A DNA stretch of 10,538 nt from Thermoplasmata archaeon (lineage in GTDB: Archaea; Thermoplasmatota; Thermoplasmata; UBA184): NCBI GenBank assembly GCA_027314845.1, contig DAHVAA010000041.1, positions 1 through 10,538 of the forward strand, written 5' to 3'. The notes beneath the pieces are model-generated. The model was not told the origin of the DNA. It saw only the letters and a program-made list of their open reading frames with translations, and made no database searches. Below are positions 1 through 6,527 of this stretch, piece after piece. The translations under genes were made by a program, and so were the position numbers. Each line of letters begins with the position of its first letter. The stretch's first letter is position 1.

Positions 1-373
1 GGACCGAATCGAAATCGATGCTCATCCGAGCGGACGGCTCGAGCCGGTCAAGAACATCGCCGGGGTTGATCGGAATGGTCGAGCCGTTGCCCACGACCGA
101 GCCGGCCGGGACCAGCCGGACGTGGTCGCCCTCCGCGACCGTGGTCCCGCTGCTCATCCTGCCGGTTCGAATCTGACCGCCGCCCGTATCGAGCGAGATC
201 GGTACTTGAGTGCAGCCTTGGATCAGGTGGATGATCCGCTCCAGGTCGTCGATCTCGGTGTGGGACATGTTGATGCGGAACGTCGTCACTCCCGCCGCTT
301 CAAGCTCCGAGATGACCCGCTCATTGAGCGAGCTCGGCCCGAGGGTACAAAGTAGGGCCTTGCCGGGCGTCAT
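1..373 (-). CDS. pyk: Pyruvate kinase, N-terminal part (runs off left edge)
   Basis: The 124 visible residues match the start of pyruvate kinase, the glycolytic enzyme that transfers phosphate from phosphoenolpyruvate to ADP. The first strand reads LLCTLGPSS (residues 7-15), the equivalent of the usual KIVCTIGPAS. RINMSH (33-38) carries the Arg, Asn and Ser of the nucleotide and monovalent-cation sites, and LDTGGGQIRTG (61-71) corresponds to LDTKGPEIRTG. Residues from about 72 on look like the inserted B domain. The catalytic lysine region and the C domain lie outside the window. The start is ATG at 373, directly preceded by an in-frame GTG at 376 and by an in-frame TAG at 386-388; GGTAGG about ten bases upstream may be the ribosome site. 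Odd points are the K-to-G and E-to-Q changes in the LDT motif, so a divergent pyruvate kinase-like protein is possible. The family call is firm; activity is not proven by this fragment. Confidence 0.88.
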   Translation of the reverse strand, partial: MTPGKALLCTLGPSSLNERVISELEAAGVTTFRINMSHTEIDDLERIIHLIQGCTQVPISLDTGGGQIRTGRMSSGTTVAEGDHVRLVPAGSVVGNGSTIPINPGDVLDRLEPSARMSIDFDSV

Positions 374-495
374 CACGCCATCATCCTACCTGCAGGGTTC
401 GGCGCCGGCCCATCACCGACCACCCAAGATTCCCCGAAGCGGCATGCACGGGAGGTATAACAAGAAGATGCGCGGATTTTCGCGCTGGTTGCAGA

Positions 496-525
496 TTTAT
501 AAAGATGATGGGCTACGTTATAAAC
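496..525. promoter_or_regulatory. Pair of archaeal TATA-like boxes
   Basis: TTTATAAA (496-503) is self-complementary and TTATAAAC (518-525) follows 22 bases later, in a GC-rich background where such strings should be rare. Archaeal TATA boxes have a TTTAWA-type core about 25 bases before the transcription start. Read leftward, the first box would start a transcript near 470, giving the pyruvate kinase gene a leader of roughly 100 bases. Read rightward, the surface gene start is over 500 bases away. Orientation cannot be fixed from the sequence alone. Confidence 0.45.
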
Positions 526-609
526 GGCCTTGGCGACTTTCCAATCCACCCCTCAGTGTTCACGCCCTTAGCGCATATCCTGCGGAGGCTTCACGCCCCT
601 ACCCACGAA

Positions 610-629
610 GTCCAATCTGGTCCAATCTG
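610..629. repeat. Tandem 10-base direct repeat
   Basis: GTCCAATCTG occurs twice back to back (610-619 and 620-629) inside the intergenic region. It could be a slippage duplication or a paired protein-binding site. No further copies were noticed nearby. Confidence 0.6.
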
Positions 630-1053
630 GTGCGCGGCGGTGCCCGCGTACCGGAGCCAGCGGACTCCTCCCTGAAAGTTGGGTGGGAGCGTGGAAGCCC
701 GCTGCACCCGGAGCGGGGAATCACTCTGAGTTGTCGTTCGTACGATCTCAATGTGCGCGTCGGGAGTGCGTTGGAACAAGGCTGCGAGGACGGCACACTA
801 GAGCCGGGGCGCCGCTAAAGGCACTCGCGATGGGCGCCGAAGGCATTGTGCCGGCTTGCCTCTTGGGTCGTCGCTGCCCCGAACTTCCACGACGGCTCGC
901 TCGCTTCTGCCGTGCCCGGAGGCGAGGAGTTCGAACGGACTTGGCGGGGCGCCAGGCGAGCTCGAAGGCGGCCCACCGCGGGGTTCGACTCAGCGGTCGT
1001 CCGAGCCAGTATCTTCATCGTCAGAGGGGCATTTCCCGAACGGGGCGACGAAG

Positions 1054-2408
1054 ATGCGGAGCTCCCCGCTCCCTCGCCATCCCATTCGAGCGGGGGCGGT
1101 CGTCCTGGTCGTTGGCGTTCTTCTAGGATCCTCGATCCGGATCGCCGGGTCCACCGCGCGTGTCGCGGCGGCCACCCCCGTTCAAACAGTGAGTGCCCGC
1201 AGCATCTCGGACCAGGACCTTTGCACGGCGCTGGGGCCGATACCTGCATGTTCCGGGTACCTCGCGCCGCAGACCGGCGCGGTGTTCATCTCGTCGCCCA
1301 ACGAACTCGTCCTCGCGTTCTGGTCGCCCTCGAGCAACGAGAGCGGAATCGCGGTCGTTTCGGGCGTCGATCATCAGCTGGTCTCTGAAACGTCGGTTCC
1401 CTGCTTGGCGTTCCCTCCGACGTACGGGGGAACAGGCCCGTACGTTTTCCTGGCCTGTTCACGGGCTGTGAACCGGACCGTGACCGCGGAGTCGCTGATC
1501 GCATTCGACTGGACCCGCGGCATCGTGGCCGCAACGATCCCGATGCCAACGCTATCGCCCTGGAACATCTCCGTGACGTACGACGGTCCTCGCTCCGAGG
1601 TGTTCGCGGCCACGTCACCGGTCTCGAACGGTCCGGACCGGCTGTTGACCCTGGGTGTTCCGACCTTCCAGGTGCTCCAGAACATCACCATCCCGGTCGA
1701 CGGACAGCAACCGTTCGCCTGGACCGCCGCCTCAGGTGGCCTTGTGGATCTTGCGTTCTTGGGTAACGCATCCTTGCTGGTCTTCGACCCATCGAACAGC
1801 ACGTGGTCGCGAGGCCCCGAGCTACCGAGCCCCGTCCAGCGGGGAGCGCTGGACCCCGAGACCGGAGCCGCCTGCCTCGAACTCGGTCCCTCCGCTACGT
1901 ATGGGGGTCCGTTTCAACTCGTTGGGGTTGACAGCGAGACGGCCGGAATTGCGCGGTCCCTGGAGGTCCCGGCCGGAGGCGGATTGAACGGTTTCCTCCC
2001 GGACGCCGCGCACGGCGACCGGTACGTTCTCACCTCGACCCGGGTTCTGGCGTTCAACGACAGCACCGGTACTATCGTCGGCGCGTGGCCCTATTGGGTC
2101 AACTCCACGTTCACTCCATCCGCGGGGTGCTCAGCTACGACCCGGCCGCCGACCAGCTGCTCGATATCGGATTCTACGAGACGAGCGCCGTCGGGCCGAT
2201 CTACCCCGGGGTGACCTTCATGGACCTGGTTCACGGTTCGAGCCCGCAAGCGTCGTACTCGGCCATCCCCTGGTTCGGAAGCTCGTTCCCGCTCGGGATT
2301 CTCATCCTCGGCTTGGGCGGAGGTACCGGTCTGCTCCTGGCGGGAATCCTCCTCCGGTCGAGGACGGCCAAGGGACCCCCAGGGTCCGGAAAGGTCGGGG
2401 AAGAGTAA
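1054..2408 (+). CDS. Secreted, membrane-anchored surface protein, with a frameshift
   Basis: Not assigned to a named family. Residues 1-40 look like a signal peptide: basic N-terminus, then a hydrophobic core AGAVVLVVGVLLG (13-25). The body is rich in short beta-type segments with G, P, S, T and V, suggesting a beta-propeller or other beta-rich extracellular domain. It carries eight N-x-S/T sequons (N95, N140, N171, N210, N238, N248, N335, N350) and five cysteines. The frame from 1054 runs on only to a stop at 2214 with poor sequence after residue 358. A second frame takes over near 2127 with sensible protein sequence and ends in a membrane segment (about 413-434), followed by a basic tail and TAA at 2406-2408. 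Joining the frames by -1 at GGGG (2124-2127) gives 451 residues with both a signal peptide and a C-terminal anchor. ATG 1054 was chosen because it directly precedes the signal peptide. Confidence 0.75.
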
Positions 2409-2416
2409 GGCCGCGT

Positions 2417-2479
2417 TCGAGTCTCGCGCTATTCCGCGCTCGCGGATCTCCTGGGACTCGAGCAGGACCGACTAGTCCT
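2417..2479. terminator. Nested inverted repeats between convergent genes
   Basis: Outer arms TCGAGTC (2417-2423) and GACTCGA (2455-2461) are perfectly complementary and enclose an inner arm pair TCCGC (2433-2437) and GCGGA (2442-2446). Next to them, AGGAC (2464-2468) and GTCCT (2475-2479) form a hairpin spanning the methyltransferase stop codon. The position, between two genes that converge, suits a bidirectional transcription end. However, no T-tract follows, as expected for classic archaeal or intrinsic terminators, so the role is inferred. Confidence 0.35.
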
Positions 2480-3209
2480 CTCCGCGCACCGCCACGAGCA
2501 AGCCCCGTCCCGGGCGAAGTCCTGTGGCAAGGTAGCGGGGTCTGAGCCCGGCCTCTCGCAGCAGCTGGATCAGCCGACGGCGGCTGACCAGGAGGCCGAT
2601 GTCGGTCTCGGCATAGTGACGGATCCCTCGACCGGGCTCCGCGACCAGGTAGTGGCAGTCTAGGACCGATCGGTTCCCCCGCTTACGGGAGTGGGATACA
2701 CGGACCAGCGTCGCGGAAGGGTCCTGGTGGGTCATCAGAAAGACCATGCCCTCGTGAAATGTGTCCGGGTCCAGCCAGGGCTCCACGATCACTACCCCAC
2801 CCGGGCGTAGGTGCCGGGCGAAGTTCACGAAGGTCGCCACGAGCGCGCGTTCGCTCCGAAGGTGTCCGATCGCGCTGAACAGGCAAGTCACCACATCGAA
2901 CGTCTCGCCGAGCCGGAAGCTCTGCATGTCCGCTCGGACGAGACGCACCCCCGGGAGGCGCTTTCGCGCGACCCGGAGCATCGCCCCGCTCGCGTCCACC
3001 CCGACGACGCGGCGCCCTCGGCGAAGGATTTCGAGGTGACGACCCGTGCCGCACGCGACATCGAGCCAGCGCTCGTCGCCGGCCCGACCGTACTTCTTCA
3101 CGAGGAGCTCGAGGCGCCGAGCCTCTCCGCGATAGTCCTTGCTCGACACGAAGCCGTCGTAGAACTCCGCGAGCTTGTGGAACATGAGCGGACTCGACGT
3201 CCCAGTCAT
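2472..3209 (-). CDS. SAM-dependent methyltransferase, DesVI/TylM1-like
   Basis: A 245-residue class I S-adenosylmethionine methyltransferase. The SAM-binding motif I is LDVACGTG (49-56), the acidic end of strand 2 is GVD (70-72), and DM (94-95) and FD (104-105) mark the following strands. The segments CLFSAIGHL (109-117), LRPGGVVIVEPW (134-145) and RVSHS (170-174), and the C-terminal GIRHY and GRGLLVAVR, follow the pattern of DesVI and TylM1, the N,N-dimethyltransferases that finish dTDP-aminosugars such as desosamine and mycaminose. The length matches that family. The true substrate is unknown: no aminosugar aminotransferase or dehydratase is in the window. The start is ATG at 3209 with GGGGGTGG just upstream; a second in-frame ATG at 3185 would remove eight residues. 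The gene converges on the surface-protein gene. The methyltransferase call is firm; the aminosugar link is by family resemblance only. Confidence 0.9.
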   Translation of the reverse strand: MTGTSSPLMFHKLAEFYDGFVSSKDYRGEARRLELLVKKYGRAGDERWLDVACGTGRHLEILRRGRRVVGVDASGAMLRVARKRLPGVRLVRADMQSFRLGETFDVVTCLFSAIGHLRSERALVATFVNFARHLRPGGVVIVEPWLDPDTFHEGMVFLMTHQDPSATLVRVSHSRKRGNRSVLDCHYLVAEPGRGIRHYAETDIGLLVSRRRLIQLLREAGLRPRYLATGLRPGRGLLVAVRGED

Positions 3210-3597
3210 GGCCCACCCCCGTCGGATAGCTGCGGCCTGACGGACTCGGTTCGCCCTTCCACCATCGGCATTCCCGGACGCTCCGGAAGGGATACGAGAT
3301 TTATCTCTGACCGACGGCCGCGATCCCTGCGAGGCTCGAACCGAACGGAGCCCTTAGCCCGAACGGTGGCCCTCGGCAAAACCCCCGGATCGCCGAGCCA
3401 GATCGAAACGGACAAACCGTGATGTACGGATGGGGCCTTTCTCACGACCGTCCTGACAGGGGGAGGGGGGCAGGGGGTCCTGCAAGTCCGCATGGAGCTC
3501 GGTCGACTGTCGTTGGACGGCAGCCGCCATCGACCGTCTCCTGCGTCGGACCACTCGCGGCGGGTTCCGTTCGGGGTCCTGAACGGGGGGTCCTAGA
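3210..3597. promoter_or_regulatory. Divergent intergenic region with palindrome, G-tract and octamer repeats
   Basis: No convincing gene is seen in this 388-base spacer between the leftward methyltransferase and the rightward DUF488 gene. It holds a hairpin CCGGA-CGC-TCCGG near 3276-3288, a palindrome GAGAT-TT-ATCTC at 3296-3307 that includes the only TATA-like string (TTTAT or its complement ATAAA), a G-rich run at 3459-3477, and three GGGGTCCT octamers. If the palindrome holds a leftward TATA box, the methyltransferase transcript would begin near 3270. A 95-codon minus-strand frame ending ATGA at the methyltransferase start is not protein-like. Confidence 0.45.
3474..3594 (+). repeat. Three GGGGTCCT direct repeats before the DUF488 gene
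   Basis: The octamer GGGGTCCT occurs at 3474-3481, 3573-3580 and 3587-3594. The last two are 14 bases apart, and the last ends three bases before the GTG start at 3598. Direct repeats here could be operator half-sites or a translational element. G-richness raises the chance frequency somewhat, so function is unproven. Confidence 0.5.
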
Positions 3598-4008
3598 GTG
3601 ATTCTGGCGAAGCGCGTCTACGACCCTCCCGCTCCCGAGGATGGCCGGCGCGTCCTGATCGACCGGCTTTGGCCACGGGGCGTGTCCAAGAAGGCGGCGC
3701 GGGTCGACGAATGGAGGACGGACCTGGCTCCCAGCACGGAACTCCGGGTTTGGTTCGGCCACGACCTTGATCGGTTCGCGGAGTTCCGGAAACGGTATCG
3801 GAGGGAGCTTGAAGGACAACCGACCGCGGTCGACGAGCTGGTGGAGGCCGCGCGCCGCGGCACGGTGACGCTCATCTTCGGGGCCCGCGATGTCGAGCGC
3901 TCGAACGCGGCGGTGCTTCGAGAGCTGGTTGAGGAGCGCGTCGCGAAGTCGTCCGAGCGAAGCTCCGGGTCCGGTCACCGGCAGTCGGCGCGCCGACCTA
4001 CGCGCTGA
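3598..4008 (+). CDS. DUF488 (YeaO-like) family protein
   Basis: A 136-residue protein matching the DUF488/YeaO family over nearly its whole length. The hallmark blocks are KRVYDPP (5-11), DRLWPRG (22-28), DLAPSTELRVWFGHD (42-56) and VTLIFGARD (90-98) followed by N103. The family is small, cytosolic and widespread in bacteria and archaea; its biochemical role is not established. Residues from about 117 (SSERSSGSGHRQSARRPTR) form a basic, low-complexity tail beyond the usual family end. The start is GTG at 3598, which places MILAKRVYDPP exactly at the family N-terminus. The 3' end overlaps the last 11 bases of the convergent ABC permease gene. Three octamer repeats precede the gene and may mark its control. 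The family call is firm; function is unknown. Confidence 0.93.
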   Translation: MILAKRVYDPPAPEDGRRVLIDRLWPRGVSKKAARVDEWRTDLAPSTELRVWFGHDLDRFAEFRKRYRRELEGQPTAVDELVEAARRGTVTLIFGARDVERSNAAVLRELVEERVAKSSERSSGSGHRQSARRPTR

Positions 4009-4774
4009 CCCGGGCGGGCGCGGTCTCGAGCGAGCGGAACACGACGATCGCGAAGAGCAGAAAGGCCGCGACGACCCCGAGGAGAGTGGCGAGCGCGCTC
4101 GCGGGGTCGACCGCGCTCGGGTAGGCCGCGAGCGGACCGGAGCCGACCTCGCCCGCCAGCAAGCGTCGGAGGTAGAACGCGAGGGTGAGCCGAGGCGCGC
4201 CCCCGGGGAGGAGGACCAGGAGCTCTTCCCAGAGGAACCCAAACAGTAGACCGACCACGAGGGCCGAGCGAGTCACGAGGCCGAGGAAGAGGAACACCGC
4301 GACATAGGCCGCCGTTCCGACCACGGCGGTCAGGGCGATCGCGAGCGGAACGGCGGCCGGATAGGCGGGAGCGCCCCCCGCCTCGGCGATCCCGAGCGGG
4401 GCGAGCGCGGCGGGGACGGAGAAGAGAAGGCTGGCCCCGAGCGCCCCGAGGTACTTTCCGACGACGAGGCTTCCTCGCCCGACCGAGCGGTCGGAGAGGT
4501 AGACGAGCGTCTCCGAGTCGATCTCGTTGCGGAACTGAGCGACCGCCACCACGAGGACCACGACCATGGTGACGATCGGCAGCGTGAGGACCGCGAACAA
4601 GCCCTCCGCTGAGCCGGCGAGCGCCCCCGGGTCGGGCCGGGCCGACGCGATCGCCAGCACGAGGAGTGCGGGGACGGCCGCGAACGCGCCGAGCCCCACC
4701 GCGCGTATCCCCCCGATGCTCCCGCGCAGCGAGAGCCGGATTACGGCGAAGACCCGGTCGACCTCGGCCATCAC
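3998..4774 (-). CDS. ABC-2 type transporter permease (second cassette)
   Basis: A 258-residue integral membrane protein with about six hydrophobic segments, for example residues around 25-45, 60-82, 110-130, 138-168, 170-190 and 230-250. After the second segment comes ETLVYLSDRSVGRGSLVVGKY, whose pattern (L-Y-L, a short basic loop, then G-K) is the conserved cytoplasmic motif of ABC-2 permeases that partner with NatA/CcmA-type ATPases. Such permeases dimerise and export drugs, lipids, polysaccharides, ions or proteins; the substrate cannot be read here. GTG at 4774 overlaps the upstream ATPase stop (GTGA), with ATG at 4771 an equally good start. It is the last gene of the four-gene operon and converges on the DUF488 gene. 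The permease type is clear; the substrate is unknown. Confidence 0.87.
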   Translation of the reverse strand: MMAEVDRVFAVIRLSLRGSIGGIRAVGLGAFAAVPALLVLAIASARPDPGALAGSAEGLFAVLTLPIVTMVVVLVVAVAQFRNEIDSETLVYLSDRSVGRGSLVVGKYLGALGASLLFSVPAALAPLGIAEAGGAPAYPAAVPLAIALTAVVGTAAYVAVFLFLGLVTRSALVVGLLFGFLWEELLVLLPGGAPRLTLAFYLRRLLAGEVGSGPLAAYPSAVDPASALATLLGVVAAFLLFAIVVFRSLETAPARVSA

Positions 4775-5706
4775 CGACCCCCTTCGGAAAGGTAGCGGAA
4801 CACTGCGTCGAGGTTGTCGTCCGCGCTCGCGACCGACCGCACGTCCAGCCCCTCCCGGACCACGAGGCCGGGCAGCGTACGGTAGAACTCCTCGGGGGAG
4901 CGGGACCGCACGCGAAGTCGTCCCGGTCCCGGAAACTCGATCGAGACGACGTGGTCGAGGGTCCCGAGCTCTCGGGCCACTCGTCGCGGGTCCGGGGTCT
5001 CGAGGTCGATGACGTGCGGGTGCGCGTCGATCAGGTCGCGGATACGGTGGAGGTCCCCCTGGGCGATCGCTCGACCGTTCAGGATCATCACGATGCGGTC
5101 GGTGAGACGCTCGACCTCGTAGAGGACGTGGGAGCTCACGATCAAGTGGCGACCAGCGGCGGCGAGCCGCCGGAGCAGGGTGGTGACCGTGGCCCGGCCG
5201 ACCGGGTCGACGCCGTTGAGCGGCTCGTCCAAGAGGACGAGCGCGGGGTCGTGGGCGATCGCCTGGGCCAGCTTCACCCGTTGGCGCATTCCCTTACTGA
5301 ACGCGCGGATCCGCCGCCCGCGCGCGTCCGCCAGCCCTACCTCTTCTATCGCTCGAGCCGCCCGCTCCCGCGACTCCGCGCGGCCATAGCCGTCCACTTG
5401 AAGCAGGTTGGCCACCAACTCTTCAGCGGTCATCCAGTCGTAGAGCGCGCTCCCCTCGGGACAGTACCCGACCTGGCGGCGGAACTCCCCCGCCCCCCAC
5501 GCCGGATGGCCGAGCAAGGTGAGCGTGCCCGCGTCCGCCCTCAGCTGCCCGGCGAGCAGGCGGAAGAACGTCGATTTGCCCGCTCCGTTCGGCCCGATGA
5601 GACCGGTGATCCCCGGCCCAAACTCGGCCGTGAAGCCGTTGAGGCCCAGGACTTCCCCGTAACGCTTCGTCAGGAGGTTCGCGGCCACGATGGGCGGGGC
5701 GGTCAT
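4771..5706 (-). CDS. ABC transporter ATPase (second cassette)
   Basis: A 311-residue ATP-binding subunit of the CcmA/NatA type. Motifs in order: Walker A GPNGAGKST (38-46), a signature FSKGMRQ (136-142) in place of LSGGQ, Walker B LVLLDE (156-161), D-loop GVDP (165-168) and switch histidine H193 in SSH. A C-terminal domain of about 90 residues follows, as in exporter ATPases of this group. ATG at 5706 overlaps the stop of the preceding permease (ATGA); GAGGTGG upstream is a good ribosome site. The same frame stays open far upstream, but that extension is R/P/S-rich and antisense-like, so it was excluded. Its motif spacing equals that of the first cassette ATPase, indicating paralogy. It should pair with the permease that follows. 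The call is firm. Confidence 0.94.
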   Translation of the reverse strand: MTAPPIVAANLLTKRYGEVLGLNGFTAEFGPGITGLIGPNGAGKSTFFRLLAGQLRADAGTLTLLGHPAWGAGEFRRQVGYCPEGSALYDWMTAEELVANLLQVDGYGRAESRERAARAIEEVGLADARGRRIRAFSKGMRQRVKLAQAIAHDPALVLLDEPLNGVDPVGRATVTTLLRRLAAAGRHLIVSSHVLYEVERLTDRIVMILNGRAIAQGDLHRIRDLIDAHPHVIDLETPDPRRVARELGTLDHVVSIEFPGPGRLRVRSRSPEEFYRTLPGLVVREGLDVRSVASADDNLDAVFRYLSEGGR

Positions 5707-6527
5707 TCTCCGACCACCTCGACGCGGGAGAGGCGCCAGCCGGCGAACATCGTCAGGAGGACCCCCGAGCCGCCCAGGATGGCCGCCGAGCCGCCCGGAT
5801 CGGTCGAGGAGGTACCCGCCCCGAACACCGCCTGGGCGACACTGAGAATGTCCCCGACCGGGCTCGCGTAGGGAACGTACGGGTTCCCGGTGACCCCCCC
5901 GACCACTCCGGTGCCGACCAGTAGCGCGAGCACGATCCCGAAGATCGCGACCCCGGCGTAGAGCGAGCGGTCGACCAACGACGAGAGGGCGAGCGCGAGG
6001 CCGGTGAAGAAGACCGCGGTCAGGAGGCCGACCACCACGTAACCGGCTGCGGCGTCGAGCAGGAGCGTGGCCGAACCGTAGCCGAGAGTTCCGGCGAGGG
6101 CAACGCCTGCGAGCCCCGGCCCAACGGTCGCGATCAGCAGCCACGTGCCACAACCGCCGGCCTTGGCGAGCAGATAGTCCGTACGACGGATCGGGCGGGC
6201 GAGGTAGAGCGTGATCGCCCGGGACCCGAGGTCGTCCGCGATCGCGCCGGCCCCCGCGGCGGTCGCCACGATGAGCACGAGGAACGGCCAGGTCGGCGAG
6301 AGGACCGGCCCGACAAACGTCGTCGCCGACACCCCGCCGGTCAGCGAGGCGAAGAAGCTGTTCAGCACGATCGTGAGGTCGACCAGTACGAAGAGGAGGG
6401 TCGTCCCCACCAGCGTTCCCCACCACCCGCGACGCCGAACCTCGGCACCGTAGATCGCGAGCAGACGCCGGACCGGGCTGAGCCGGGGAAGGGGTCCCGC
6501 CGCGTAGCGAGGCGCACTGATGCTCAC
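5703..6527 (-). CDS. ABC-2 type transporter permease (first cassette)
   Basis: A 274-residue membrane protein with about six hydrophobic helices: residues near 35-57, 78-98, 128-150, 162-185, 190-214 and 248-265. Between helices 2 and 3 lies DDLGSRAITLYLARPIRRTD followed by LLAK, the classic ABC-2 permease signature (L-Y-L-x-R-P-x-x-R) seen in NosY/NatB-like exporters. This subunit forms the membrane path; the substrate is unknown. GTG at 6527 overlaps the upstream ATPase stop (GTGA), and GGGAGGTGG at 6540-6532 is the best ribosome site in the window, which supports this start. It is placed between two ATPase genes and most simply pairs with the upstream one, but mixed assemblies with the second cassette are possible. 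The call is firm at the level of transporter type. Confidence 0.9.
   Translation of the reverse strand: MSISAPRYAAGPLPRLSPVRRLLAIYGAEVRRRGWWGTLVGTTLLFVLVDLTIVLNSFFASLTGGVSATTFVGPVLSPTWPFLVLIVATAAGAGAIADDLGSRAITLYLARPIRRTDYLLAKAGGCGTWLLIATVGPGLAGVALAGTLGYGSATLLLDAAAGYVVVGLLTAVFFTGLALALSSLVDRSLYAGVAIFGIVLALLVGTGVVGGVTGNPYVPYASPVGDILSVAQAVFGAGTSSTDPGGSAAILGGSGVLLTMFAGWRLSRVEVVGE

Larger units (their letters stand above)
374..1053. other. Long intergenic region without a convincing gene
   Basis: These 680 bases separate the divergent pyruvate kinase and surface-protein genes. Open frames cross it on both strands, but their products are rich in R, P, G and S, show no family motifs and lack the G/C-rich third positions of the neighbouring genes. 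Visible structure: a more A/T-rich stretch around 430-600; two TATA-like boxes at 496-525; a small hairpin GCGCG-GATTTT-CGCGC at 470-485; and a tandem 10-base repeat at 610-629. No tRNA or rRNA was recognised. It may hold promoters for both flanking genes, an untranslated leader, or an unrecognised small RNA. Confidence 0.6.

Noticed and set aside
163..180. GGTTCGAATC resembling a tRNA T-arm
   Set aside because: It lies inside the pyruvate kinase coding sequence and no acceptor or anticodon arms can be drawn around it. Similar TTCGA strings near 930 and 980 also fail to form a T-stem.
468..818. Plus-strand frame starting MRGFSRWLQIYKDDG after GGGAGG
   Set aside because: The frame contains both TATA-like boxes, has A/T-rich third positions unlike the real genes, and soon becomes R/P/S-rich with no recognisable domain. 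A decayed gene start cannot be excluded.
3206..3493. Minus-strand 95-codon frame ending ATGA at the methyltransferase start
   Set aside because: The overlap looks like operon coupling, but the product is P/R-rich, has no motif, and spans the palindrome, G-tract and first octamer repeat that look regulatory.
4666..5871. Long plus-strand frame of about 401 codons opposite the second ATPase
   Set aside because: An antisense frame kept open by G/C-rich third positions of the true gene; the product has no family features. The same applies to plus frames at 6599-7519 and 8681-9877.
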